Shown: positions 10,928 through 22,892, counted from the first letter of the stretch. The stretch is 64,000 bases of DNA from Cerrena zonata (GCA_038087015.1 JASBNA010000011.1:682001-746000), one strand, 5' to 3'. Notes: generated from the sequence alone by a model not told the origin. Numbers and translations are program-made.

Positions 10928-12235
10928 TTATACCACTACAAGCTGTCTACGCAAATTATGTCTCTTCACTCCAACGTACAAATCATACTCCTGCTGCGTC
11001 ATCCATCCGGCAGATTGAATACCCAGCTCTTCCTGAATGTTCTGCCGCATATATAACGCCAATGTGATCCGAGGTGAAACTCTCCGGACGCCATGCAGTA
11101 TGGCCTTTCCTCCAAAAAGACAAATCGTTCCTGGTGGGTTGTCCACCCGAACTCCTAAATTAGCCAGGTAAAGCGGTGCATACTTGTACGGTCCGAATGA
11201 GACCAGGAAATCGAACCATTGCCATCCCTCATGAAGGTCACGATGATATGGCGACTCCCGGTTGGTTATAACAGAGATAGCGGTAAATACCATTGGCCAA
11301 CGTTGAAGGGCTTCGGTGCACTGACCAGACGTCATGAGACGTTCCTTCATCTGCTTTGCCATATTGTATTGCTTGGGATGGGTAATGGCCAAAATACTGG
11401 ACATGACAGCAAATGGCTCACGAGCCAGTGAGAGGAACTCATGGCCTTCCAATCGTTGCAGGAGAGGTGTGGTGTGGGCCGGACCCTAAAACCCATTAAT
11501 CACTACCACCATATGATTCTAAGACCACCACATACCTTGTGCCCAGCCATGTACCATGCGGCAGAGACATTTATCAGCCCGGTTGAGATATAGTCGTTAT
11601 CAGCATCAAAGTATATACTGTTGTTTCGCCATGAGCCACCATCCTCGGGTGCGTGAAACCTTTTGTCAAACCAGGGTTGAAGAATCTGTACCGCCTCATG
11701 CAGCATGTCCTGGTAGCTGTGAGAAAAATATGGATAAACAAACGATCAGACTCGTACCTGATATGCTGGTGGAATGATGGATGGAAGGATCCAAGAGATG
11801 ATTCTTCCGGATGGATCAGCGAATACCTGGGGCCGGTTCACCCGAACCGTAGGGTGATACTCAGGCGGCCATCGGTGAAGAATGTCTTCCTCCTTCTTGG
11901 GGTTACCTCCGCATCCAAGAGCACTGCGTTTGCAGTCCGCACAGTAATCAGCAAAGTCCCATGAGATGTATTCTAATATGGAGATATAAGCAGTATGAGC
12001 GACGCGAAGAGAAATTTAACATACCGATATTTGTAAATGCCACCACAAGTGTCCGGACAGTATTTTGACACGTGACGAGTAACTCCTCAGACCAGCCAGG
12101 TGGTTGAACAGGTGTTACGGGAGGATTAGGGTGCAATGTGGTAACCGCAAGGCTGTGCTTGAATAGTTTACACATGTAATTTGCAACATCAGAAGACAAA
12201 CGGTCTCCGCTGATCTCGGGCTGAGACTTAGACAT
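10928..12235 (-). CDS. TET/JBP-like 2OG/Fe(II) dioxygenase
   Basis: Four exons give a protein of about 385 residues with an open frame. The double-stranded beta-helix core has the iron ligands H-x-D in ESPYHRDLHEGWQWFD, the distal His in GGKAILHGV and the 2-oxoglutarate-binding Arg in VSPRITLALYMR. An upstream cysteine motif CADCKRSALGCGG is present. Enzymes of this family oxidise 5-methylcytosine (TET) or thymine (JBP) in DNA; fungal members are known to travel with KDZ transposons, so 5-methylcytosine oxidation is the likely activity but is inferred. The ATG at 12235 follows a good acceptor (CTTCCTCAG), and an upstream ATG at 12304 probably belongs to the leader. The stop lies 51 bp before the transposase ATG in the same frame. 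The gene is divergent from the one at 12505. Confidence 0.88.
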
Positions 12236-12504
12236 CCTGAGGAAGAAGTAAGTGACATCAAAGCGACCCTGGGAGAGCTCGCTTCTCTTACATATAGAAT
12301 CCATGTTGTGTCATGTTTGTATTGAATCAAATGGAGTTCATATTTCCAAGTGATCTAGATTGGGCATCTGAAATCTCAGATTTGGTCGTTATGAAGAGAA
12401 GATCTATCGGGCAGATGCAGTTTTAACTCTGTTAAACAATATACGGAATACGATGAAATTATCAACGCTCAACAAGTTGAACTTGAACAACAACGTGCTC
12501 CGTA
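12236..12504. promoter_or_regulatory. Shared divergent promoter inside the element
   Basis: This 269-bp gap lies between the start codons of the dioxygenase (leftward) and the 12.5-kb gene (rightward). It includes a probable leader intron of the dioxygenase (12236 to about 12296) and the small inverted repeat TGAAATCT/CAGATTT near 12370. The two genes are probably co-expressed; I see no defined factor site. Confidence 0.4.
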
Positions 12505-15465
12505 ATGGCTAAGACAAAGCCCTCGACATACAACTTCAGTCCGGCACAATGTGTCCATCTCGAGGCCGTTCTGACTGAATATATACAGTTCGTGAAAGAC
12601 GAGGATGTCGATGGATGCGATCAAGTGATCGTAGAAGTGACAGCAACACTTTGTACTGAAGCTGGGATTCATGACGATACCAAAAAAGAGTCGGTAACAG
12701 CGGTAAGGCTTGTTTGATTGTACAATGTGACAATTGTAGGTATTGACCGGATGACTCTCAGAGCGTCCGCCAATGGCTTAATATCAAGTCAAGTCAGGTC
12801 AAGAGGTCAAGAGTCGTCAAGTTCTTTGAACTAACCGGTGTTCAATGCTTCCACACTGATAAATGGGAGTCCAAGATTAAGCCCCTGGTTGTCGCCAAGT
12901 TTCCAGGCCCTAATCCCAACAAACAAAAGAACTGGTTGAAGGAGGTCATGTTGGCCAGAGATGCGTTGTGGGCTGAGTTAGAGGATGATGAGCGTACCGC
13001 ATACGAGCTCCGGGCGGTAGAGATTAATGAGGGGAGTGCTGCAAAGGACATGAAAGCTCTGTGAGATATCTTCTTCGTTATATATAGCAACGTGAATTAA
13101 GCAATGATTGATATTGTAATAGGTATGGCGATAAACACTTCGAGGAGGAGTTGCAGAAAGTGATCAATCACTTCAATAAAGTCTTCGATGCTCGAATTAT
13201 TGCGGTTACTGTCCATGTTGGAACAAAGGGTACAATGTCCTCTATGTTAGTATCTCCCCTTCAAAGTTTGTGGGTGTCTAGCTAACTGGACGTATACAGA
13301 TTAGAACCAAAGGGGCCATCCCGATTCTTGAAGACGTTACCGGATGGAAAGATGTACAACTGGACACCTGCAGATTATGTAATGAAGATGAAAGCAGAGC
13401 TACGCCCATCTGATGGTAATAGCTCAGACGATGACACTCTCCGATTGAGATTCGGTCCTGACAAACGACCAATCTTCCCAAGAGGCCCATATGATCGGCA
13501 AGGAGAAGACCTCCGTGACTTACTCGCTGAATATGTGAGATGGCATTACAGTAAGATTCATGCTCATCTGGATACAATATATACTGATAGAACATGACGT
13601 AGACAAGATACGAGTGAATCACAAGAAGGACATTGGCCCACCTTGGAAGAGTATGACCGGTCTATGGTCTGAGTATATTGATCCGGAGTACTTTCCTTCG
13701 CAGGCCGGATTAGAAGAACATGTCGATTTGGCTACCTATCGGTTGCAGAAGGTATTCAGGATGCCCCTTTCACTTGTTGTCGCCTGGGCCGAGCTTATAG
13801 TACGGAGGCAGGATGCACGGGCGAATGGTGAACTTGGTCCGGACGAGGAAATATTTACCTGGAAGGTATATTTGTCTGATAGTAGCCGGTGGATTGCTGC
13901 AGGTGAAGTGGATACGGAGAGGGAGGCCACAAAGAAGAGAAGAAGAAGGACAAAGGCCACCAAGACGAACAAGAAGCAACGTACGTCCGACGATGGGTCT
14001 GAGCAAGAGGTCGATGCAGGGCTTATTCATCTGGATACTCCTGTTGACTTTGGGGAAGCCCGAGACGGAGAGACACCGGGACCGGATACCTTGGGGGCGG
14101 CTAGAAAGCAGAAAGGAAGGGTTATGAAGGGATCCCCAGCATCCGTATCGGAGGAATGGTCTGCGCAGGTGCAATATCTCCGAGAGTTATGTGATGACAT
14201 AAATTATCAGAACATCGTTAGGTGGTTAGGGACATCACAGGTACGCTACTTGACCGATCTTTTACCAGAAGTGGCATACTGATGGACGTTGTGCAAATAG
14301 AACCAGTCCGATCTTGCTAATGAGGTCATTCCCCGCGGAGCACCACATTTCGGTGCACTCGGATGGGATAACCCTCTTTCATCACTTCCGGAAGTCATCC
14401 ATGTATCCGGAAATGCGAAGACAATGGTGGATGCATTTTTGACTCTGTGGGAGAAGAATTATCAGATGCTATGGAATGTCACAGGAAGTGTTGAAGAACT
14501 GGCCCTGATTGGAGGTCAACTAATCAGAGATATCCGGGTGTCTCAGTTTGCACAAGGAGATTCAGAGGATCCATGGCCAGCCCACCTTCCGTACTACCTA
14601 TGTGACAGTTCGTTCAGTGTCCAGACAGAAAACCGGATCTCCGACGTATGCCAAAAGACCTGGGAGTCCATGTGTTTTGCTGCTCAGATGCAACTCGCTC
14701 AAGGGTTTGACTGGTCAATGGATCTAATGGGCTCCCAAGCATCCGGATCACAGGTCGATGGTTCTTTGACCTCATTTGCAGCGTATGCGTTTCCGGGAAG
14801 CGATCTTTTTGGTGACGGTGAGGATTCCACAGCATTGAGGGCATCCGGAGTGTTGTTGACCTCCAACACCACCAATTCATCTCATCCGGAAGAGACGTCC
14901 GGTGCTACCAAAGAATCCGGACACTTCATTGTCACCGGATCGACGATAGCACTCCCGAACACACAACCAGCTCCAGCGGCTGAGATATCAACCCCACCAA
15001 CTGCATTACGTGTGCCAAAAGCCCGTCAGCCACCCAGAAAACCCCGGCAGAAGCCATCCGGCATCGTGAACAGTGCAGCTGCAACAGTTGAACAATCAAG
15101 TACTTCCGGTAAGACATCGGTATTCACTTATTGCAATTATACTAACTGTGAAAGTAGCAATGAATAGTAACATCGTAAGGTTGGACTCCCCTCAAATAAG
15201 TCTACCTGTGCCCAATGAGGTCAATCACAAAATGGTGATCCCGGATAGGGATCAAATCCGGACACCGGATGGGTTAGATCCGGTGAGCTCAACGGTTGCG
15301 AATTCCGATGGGACTCAGCCTAGGCAACTGAGAACTAAGAAGAAGATTACCTGGAGAAAGGATGGGACACAAGTAACCAAGGATGCAGACCACCTGCCCA
15401 TCAACAAACCCACCAATGTCAAGACCAAGACTACAAAGGTCAACAAACCCTTGTCTCGGAAGTAA
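12505..15465 (+). CDS. Element-borne protein of about 870 residues, unknown function
   Basis: Seven exons join in phase with standard splice sites, from MAKTKPSTYNFSPAQ to a stop after VNKPLSRK. The amino half contains conserved-looking globular sequence (VRQWLNIKSSQVKRSRVVKF, FPGPNPNKQKNWLKEVMLAR, then an acidic WAELEDDERTAYELR segment). The middle has a strongly basic stretch KKRRRRTKATKTNKKQR, probably a nuclear localisation signal. A second globular part (GAPHFGALGWDNPLSSLPEV, MVDAFLTLWEKNYQMLW) precedes a low-complexity Ser/Thr/Pro tail. There is no signal peptide or membrane segment. The WAELEDDERTAYE segment recalls HMG-box-like neighbours of fungal mobile elements, but I cannot assign a family. 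It is probably a nuclear DNA-binding accessory factor; that is inference. Confidence 0.7.
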
Positions 15466-16857
15466 TCCCAAAGTTTCTCCTCAATTCAACTTAACTAGTT
15501 GGTGCCCACATGTAATTCAACTTACAAAGATCTGTCATTCTCATAGAGTTCCAATGCAAGCAGTAGTTGCTATCCAATTTCCTGTGTATACATGTAGTAA
15601 GGAATACAATGTCAATCGTAATAAGTCCCACAATCTACTTAATCCTGGACCATTTTTTCTCCGTAATCAGCCACGGTATCGTGCTCGCCATCTGCATCTG
15701 CATCTTCGCCACTTTGAGGATCCGCGTCCATATCATCATTCTGCGCTGTGCTTTGCAGATCTACCTCAGAGGCATCCGGATTCATGATTTCCTCGCCATC
15801 CGTTGTCCTGCATGAAAATGGTTTCATGCATGAACATAACAGCAAGAGACTCACTATCAATCCTCAAAGAGAATATTATTCTTGATAATATTTAATTATC
15901 AAATATGGATTTTACATTACAGAAGTCAACCCTAGACTTATCTGTGAAGACAGTAGCTGGAAACTGGTACTGCAGATCTCTAATGATGGGACTTTACTAC
16001 TCTCACAACAAGAACCAGTGTTTCGGAACCAAGAACCATTACTTCGGAATCAAGACCCGGCAATTCGGAATCAAAACTAACAAGACATTATCTGAGTCAG
16101 AGTGACAAAACATTACCTGAGTCAGAGTGATGTGTTTAAGGTTCATCATATCAAAGTATCAGGGACAAACAAGACAATAATATCAAAGACAGTATAGGAA
16201 TACAAGGTTACCATGACAATATTTATCTGAAACATGTTTCAAGTCTGAAACATAGTTACCAAAAACTTTAACTTTATTCTATATAAGTACATCTTTGTAT
16301 TTTACTTAGCAACAAGTGGAGTAGACACTTGTCACAACCTGATTGGCTAGAGAAAGGAGGCTTCCAAAAAGCATAAATAGAGCCCCTCTCTTCCCTCTAA
16401 GCAACAAGGTTGGAAGCAGTTTCCAAGCAAGCCTCTGAACTCCAGTATTTTTCCTGTATTTACCTTTAGATTAAAGTAATCTAAAGTGACTCACTAGAAC
16501 CTGTCTAGTAGTCTTCCCCTCTCAGTTATAAGTCAGTAAACTAGAGACAAAGTGTCTCTCTTGTTTGTCAGTCGTATCGTTCAGCATTTAAGAGTTGTAT
16601 CCTGCTTTAAGTGGACATAAGTTTGTTCAGTTAAAGTCTTTATCCTTAGCTTTTATATTTCAGTCTCTTTCCTAGTCCTAAACCCTTAAACTCTCCTATA
16701 TTCTCCCTACTCTACCTACCCTACCTACTCTTTCACAACACACAAGCGGGCAAGTAGATAAAAACAATCCCAACTCAACGAACAACAGGGAATATTCGGT
16801 GTAATGTCTCACCCAAGATTTCTCTGCGAGGAAAGTTCGTATTTAGTCCTATATAGA
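15466..16857. other. Tail-to-tail gap with short repeats and an LTR-like block
   Basis: There is no gene between the two convergent stops. A short tandem repeat of TTCGGAATCAAGA lies near 16020-16080, followed by a duplicated ACATTATCTGAGTCAGAGTGA motif near 16082-16130. The block 16134-16740 has LTR character (see separate entry). A 73-codon frame on the minus strand at 15639-15860 is acidic but has no supporting exons. Confidence 0.5.
16134..16740 (+). mobile_element. Possible solo LTR
   Basis: The block starts TGTTTAAGG and ends TTTCACAACACA. It contains a TATA-like box (GCATAAATAGAGCC near 16372) followed by pyrimidine-rich leader sequence, typical of Copia LTRs in mushrooms. No flanking target duplication is visible, no primer-binding site follows and there is no second copy in the window, so the call is weak. 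Confidence 0.3.
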
Positions 16858-19800
16858 CTAATCACTTTCTGAGACCGACACCGTCCGCTCAGGGTTGACG
16901 AGAAGGTTTGGAACCGGTTCTGCATGGTCGGTTATGTCATTTCCGGACAAATCCGCCTCTACTGTGTCTGTGTAGGCCTCTAAGTTAACTATATGCTATA
17001 AGTTGACAGAAAATGCACTTGCCTGATACTTCATTGCGGATCTGATGCGAGCCATGCTCATCCGTAGTGGATGCATTTGTGCTCTCTGCCAGCGGCATAT
17101 CAACATCAACGGATACAAGGAATTGATCCGGTTCGATGGCAGGGGATGGGACGGTGTTCTGAGGTGCGTCCGGGATCTTCGGAGTAGAGGGTGAGCTTGG
17201 TTGATCCACCTCGTTAGGGCCTGATACATGGACAACCTCAGCCGGTTGTCTACTGGTGTCGATTTCTAAGCTCGAGCCATCTCCGCCTGTCGCCGGTACC
17301 AATGGAACTTCCGGTGAGAGTTCCGGGTATGTTGGATCCTTGAAGTCCTGATTGGCCTGATTAGAGACCGGTGTCTCTGTCTCATTGTCCCTCTTATCCT
17401 CCTTCGCACTACCGCCATCTTTCTCATCATTCCTCAGCACCTCCTTGACTTCATCTCCGAAGATCTCCTTCATCATCTCCCAGGTCTCCATGTGATGTTT
17501 TGCAAGAAGATCATCCATCTTCTGCTCGAGAGATTTGGTCAATGAGTTAACCTTCTCGTCGATCTTGGAGTCGAGGTGACGCTCGATACCGTGCATGTAT
17601 CCGGATAGCCTATGGTCAAGCTCACGGTGGATTCCGGTTACGAACTTCTGGACGTTTGAGCTCAGCTGAGGGTGCAGATCATCCATTGCAAGTGAGATCA
17701 TGTCTTGCACTCCGGATTTAAGGCTCCCTTCAGCTTCCTTCAATGCTTCTAGGAATGTATCCTTCTGGGCATCGAGTTTAGCAGAGAGGATGTCCGTAGT
17801 CACGTACGGATCGTTGGGTTCAGATATTGCGGCATCCGGACTTCGTGGAGGAGTTGTTGGCACCAAGGTCTCAATCTCGAGCTCTCCATCTGACTGAACT
17901 GTTGCTACGAGGAACTTTTCTCTTGGTGGGCCTCGCTTCCTTCCATATGCAGTCAAGGTTTCTATTATTCATCAGACATTGTACTTCATATAATTTGGAC
18001 TGCATTCACAAACCTTCATCCTCATCGGTATCAGCCGGAACCCTCTTCATGACTGGAGGCGGACGTTTCCCGATATACCTTCTTCGTGACGGTTGCGGAG
18101 TTGGAGAAGAGTCTTCATCCCTGGCCTTCTGTTGATTGATCTTCACGGATCTGGAGCGTACTGCCGTAGCTCGTGGCTTAGATGGTCTCTTAACCAGCTT
18201 GGAGGATGTCGCCTTTGGTACCGTTGTCTTCTTGACCTGGACTGGAGTTGCCTCAGGTTTAGGAGGTGGACGAGACGTAGCTCTAGCTTTTGATGCTGCC
18301 CGTGGTTTGGGCCGTGGTCTCGAAGGTGTTTGGTCATGCGTATCACCTTTAGAGGTGGGTGCAGCAGAGCCGGATGCCTTTGTGGCTAAGGAATGTCCCT
18401 CGGACGCCTCCGTTCTCATTAGAGGCACCTCGGATCCCCTTGATGATACTTTCGACAACGCACGGGTGCTTCGTCCTCGCTGCTGAGGTGGATTAGCAGA
18501 TGTTGTTGGGGCAGATACTCGAGAGCGAGCCCTTCCACGCTCAGGGACTTCCTTTGCAGCCCATGATCGTGTGAGAGTCCCGAGGTTGGCTCGCCGGATG
18601 ATGTCTTCAAAGCGGGACTCTGCATCCTTCGGAACCATTGGCCACAATGGGGAGTTTTTCCTCTTGCTCTCTAGCTCCTTTGCGAGACTCCGGGGAAGAG
18701 CATAGTATACGTCCGCCTTGAGAGTCTTTTTCTCTCTGGCCATCTCCTTTATTTGATTCGTAGTGAATGGCGCCATGACGTGGGTGACTTTCTCAGTAGG
18801 AAAGTCGGGGAGCTCAACATCCGTATATTCAGATGGAAGATATTGTGGGCCGGCCTCAGTGTCCAATGCAAGAACATTGAGCACGTGGAATACCAAGGTG
18901 ATGTACCAAGGCCAGTGTTGCGGACGCTTCATATTTTTGAGCTCGCCTTTTGCGCTCTGCTCGCCTTTTGGGACCAGAGAGCATCCGTTCGAGCTGGCCT
19001 TACACCTCCAACATCCGTGAAAGTGTTTGAGGGCTACATAACAATCGTGACCCCCATGAGCGCATGACTTGCACGGTACGGGCTACAGACATCATTTGTA
19101 AATGGCCACATTGCTTTTAATTGACTAAATAAAACTTACCGAAAGCTGCTCTTCTAGCGCGGCCGGAAACATAACGTCTTGATCCATGAACTCCGTCAGA
19201 TCAACATCCTCTACAGTATGGTTGAGTGGGGACATCATCATACAGAAATATTACTTACCTGTATCCAGATCCATGTCCTGAGAATCATTCTCTGACTCAG
19301 CGACTACAATTTGAGGTGTCTCCGTCGAAGTCACCTCAAGAACCGGATCCCTAGCACGACCTTTGCCTTTCCGATCTACCTGGGCCTCAGATGTACTAGC
19401 CAGTACTCCTCCGCCGGAAACATCGGTCATCTCAACATCATCAGCGCCTTCATCCGCCGTGCGGATACGTTTCAAAGGAGGCTCGATAGACTTGATTGGT
19501 CCGGATGATTGGGGTTGGGATGATGTACTTGGCACCGATCCGTGAGCAGGCGATCCGGATCCGGATCCGGATGCATGTACTGCTAACTCATCATCTGTAG
19601 CAGCTCGAGGTCGCTTTTCCCCTGAGTACATGTATATTAATGTTTGGAATATCTTAATAATGGTAGAACTTACTGCTAGTGGTAGGTGGCGAGAGTGCCT
19701 GGTACTGCACATGGAAGATATCCGAGAGGTGCGTGGAGCAAGGATGCATATTGAATAGTGCCGATGTCAGACACAAATACATGGGTGGCTCTTCGCGTTT

Positions 19801-20377
19801 GGCACGCCAGCCGTTCATAGATTTAACTGAAATGAAATGAATGTCAAATTGAAGAGCAACAGTCTATATGACATACCGCGTTCACACCATATTGGTTGCA
19901 GTTCATGTGCACCCGGCCATTCGAGGTCATCAGGAATGGCAGGCACACCGTGAAAAACACTATTTTCCTCACTCCAGTAGAACATACGGAGAAAGTCGTG
20001 CTTGAGGTAGGTCCCGGATGCTTTTCCTTGGGGTTTGCGAATACTGGAGAAGCTAGACAAGAGATACGGAACAGCTCCCTTACTACCAAGTACTCTTGTT
20101 TGCGTAGACATCCAGACGCTTTTCTAAAACGACCATTTAGCATTTGTGACAATAAAATATAAATATATCTGAAACTCACGACATATTCGTAAAGTCCATT
20201 GAAATAATACCTTGCCTCACTATCCGTCATTTCTTCCAGGGCAATGAGCACTGCCTCACGAAGAACGAAAGCCGCGATCCACAACTTAACTTCGTCCGGA
20301 GAACTAGCAACCCGGCCTTTAGCTGTAGCACCTTGAGTGAGCGGTACATTTTTCTCGGTTTGAAGAGTAAGAGACAT
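16858..20377 (-). CDS. Element-borne protein with Cys cluster and coiled coil, about 1,050 residues
   Basis: Eight exons join in phase from MSLTLQTEKN at 20377. The amino part is globular (VKLWIAAFVLREAVLIALEE; HDFLRMFYWSEENSVFHGVP). The middle holds a compact cysteine cluster, PCKSCAHGGHDC then HGCWRCKASSNGC, resembling the two-part zinc-binding C-x2-C...C modules of basidiomycete proteins. A long basic Ser/Pro/Lys region follows, and the carboxyl part is a coiled coil (about residues 740-900: LSAKLDAQKDTFLEALKEAE, KIDEKVNSLTKSLEQKMDD). The last intron (16980-17022) uses a GC donor (CAG|GCAAGT) and joins a final exon ending SVSESD. It is divergent from the 20.9-kb gene. The function is unknown; a multimeric nucleic-acid-binding protein is a reasonable inference. 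Confidence 0.7.
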
Positions 20378-20875
20378 GTTGGCTAAGAAAGTTATATTGA
20401 CTGCAAAGGGTGGCGAAGTCACGGTGGTAAGTGGTAGACAGATAGAGTTTCTATATGTCTGATCGATCAATGATGAGCACCACGTGGTCTGGGATATTAC
20501 AAGATCACCGGACCGTTCTAATTCAAATGAGGTACTTCTGATTGGATTCAACTTCAACGATTGTTGCATTGACTCTTCGCTGCTTGAACTTATACATCTC
20601 CGCTATGTCTAAATACCCAAAGAAGGCACATGTTTTTCACTATATATCAGCTCTGAATTTGTTTAAATTTGTTATCATTTTCGCAGTTCGTACACTTTGC
20701 TGAGTCACCAACAGTAAGCTCAGACTGTCCCTGTTCTCGCAATATCCACTCATGTACCTTTTCAAAGCAATCGGCGACTGGTAGCTCAAACCAGTGTATG
20801 TTTTCCTTTGCGTACTTGATGATTTTGGATCCTACATCTGCACAACCTCTCTTAGCTTTACAGGAATCCATTTCG
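20378..20875. promoter_or_regulatory. Shared divergent promoter of the two right-hand element genes
   Basis: The 498-bp gap separates the start codons at 20377 (leftward) and 20876 (rightward). An open frame of 75 codons on the minus strand occupies the part next to 20871. No specific sites are recognisable. Confidence 0.35.
20647..20871 (-). CDS. Possible small Cys/Lys-rich protein, 75 residues
   Basis: An ATG at 20871 opens a 75-codon frame (MDSCKAKRGCADVGSKII ... CTNCENDNKFKQIQS) with four Cys and a balanced, protein-like composition. Its start lies only 4 bp from the start codon of the opposite-strand gene at 20876, which is unusual, so one of the two starts may be wrong. No family is recognised. 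It could be a real short gene or a chance frame. Confidence 0.25.
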   Translation of the reverse strand: MDSCKAKRGCADVGSKIIKYAKENIHWFELPVADCFEKVHEWILREQGQSELTVGDSAKCTNCENDNKFKQIQS

Positions 20876-22892
20876 ATGGAGAAACTGCAGGAGCCGTCCA
20901 CTGTAGATTATTCAAACGTTCCTGATCTCAGCAGTTTGAGATCACCATCTCCAATTCAAAGCAGTCCACCCGATATAAACATGGATCTACGAACACCCTC
21001 CCCAATCCCGGGGTTCGCATCCGGCGCATCTGTGCCGGACATCTTCAATCTGGAATCTCCCTCACCCATCCAAGAGTGTCTGCCGCTTCCGGATGTAGCA
21101 AGTCTGCGGTTACATTCACCACTTCCAACATCGGGTCCATCTGTACCTGATGTTTTCGATCAGGCATCACCCTCACCTATCCAGGACTGTCTGCTGCTTC
21201 CAGATGTAGCCCCTCTACAGTCCAGCTTCGTGTCCGGTCCATCCGCATCTGACATGCTTGGCCAGGATTCACCCTCACCCATCCAGGATTGTCTGCCGCT
21301 CCTTGATGTAACTACGCTACAGCAAACCTTTCCTATCGCGAGCTTTGCATCCGGACCATCCGTATCTGATACGTTCAGCCAGGAATCGCCCTCTCCCATC
21401 CGGGATTGTCTGCCGCTCCCGGATGTAGCCCCTTCACAATCACCCTCCTCCATCGCAAGCTTTGTGTCCGGCTCATCCGTCCCTAACATATTAGACCAGG
21501 AGTCTCCCTCTCCAATCCAGGAGTGTTTACCACTCCTGGATATACATAATCTACGGTCACCATCACCAATCTCGGCCTATCATCCGCGCTCCGTCCCCAG
21601 CTTGGACGAGTTGCGGACTCTTTCTCCAGCTCAAACATTCTCATCCGTCCCGGATGCGTCCAGTCACCCATCCCCCTCCCCTATTCAAAGTGAGCATGGG
21701 CAGTCTGGCTACTCTTCTTATCTATCACTGGACACTCTGAGCTTGGAGAATCATACCCCCCGAGAGCCTGCTGTAAAACGTTCTCGATGCCCTTACCTTG
21801 TGGCGGAGCCCGGACGTCCGTTTCTTCTCACAGATATTAACGATGTCTCCTCTCCTTCACCAATAGCTTCCCCCACCAGCTCTAATGACTCTGATGAGAT
21901 TATTTATCTCGGGACCAGTGTTCCAGTCGCAGAAGGTCAATTGGAACGACGAGTCTACTACACTGGCCGCACAATATTGATGATGGATGAGTGCGATTTA
22001 TTCTTTTGGTCAATCGTCAAGCATCATTGGTTTGGTCCCAACCAGCTACTTCATTGGAGAAGATGGGCAAAGGATCATAGAATGACTATCAAGCTTGCAG
22101 AAGACCTGCTGGATTTTCCTCATAGATATCCAGAGCTGTTCAAGTCACATATGGTACGTCTTGTTTATTTTATCTGCAACAATATCTCACTTCTCCGTTC
22201 TCACAGGTACCCATATGCGGACTGCCTGTAGATGACCAGGGGCGGTATATCTTGCCACCACTACAGGACACAGAGCCTCAGCTGAAATTTACCGCTGAAA
22301 TCGAACTTGTAACGGGATCACCAGAGGCACCAGAACCTCAGGCTCTGGATGACGGAGCTATCATCACCGAACAATCTTCGGCTGACTTTGTAGACTTTAC
22401 GAGAATAGAGGTAAATAATCACCACATTAATTTCTGTTCTTGTACTTAAAATTTCTTCACAGTATGATGGCCTTTATCCGGCAGAGATGAAACGGGCATT
22501 ATTTCGCCAACACGACAATTTTGGTGTAAGTGATTTTATCATATTTCTGATGACCCCAAACTCATCCTTTGCAGTTGCCACCAGGTGAGGGGTTTGTAAA
22601 TGAGTGGCAACGTCACCTTCGTAGTGCTGCGGGTGTTCCTGAGCTGCGTATGCTGGAGACCAGGTGTATCAAACCCGCTATGGTGGTTTCAAACTTCGAA
22701 ACACCGTATCCGGATGTTCCTCCGCACCCATCCACCAACCTTTCACACAAAGACTCCGAGCTCGATGATAACAAAAATCTCATCAAGGTCATGAGAGAGT
22801 TGAGCTCAGCTATCAGTGACCTGCGTAAGTGTACTTCAGAGGTGTTTGGTACCGCCCACTACGACAGGATAGCAAGACAAGGAGGGAATTAG
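20876..22892 (+). CDS. Element-borne protein with SPSPIQ repeats, about 620 residues
   Basis: Four exons join in phase from MEKLQEPSTVDYS. Residues about 15-330 are a low-complexity region with roughly seven imperfect repeats of 30-40 residues built around SPSPIQ-x-CLPLPDV and SGPSVPD. A globular carboxyl part follows: ERRVYYTGRTILMMDECDLF, FWSIVKHHWFGPNQLLHWRR, LPPGEGFVNEWQRHLRSAAG, ending YDRIARQGGN. The repeats contain regularly placed Cys and many Ser-Pro pairs (possible phosphorylation sites). There is no signal peptide or membrane segment. The family is unknown. Its stop lies about 140 bp inside the right subterminal array, so it is the outermost right gene of the element. Confidence 0.7.

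Noticed and set aside
16134..16740. LTR-like block considered as part of a full retrotransposon
   Set aside because: There is no second LTR, reverse transcriptase or primer-binding site within the window; kept only as a weak solo LTR call.
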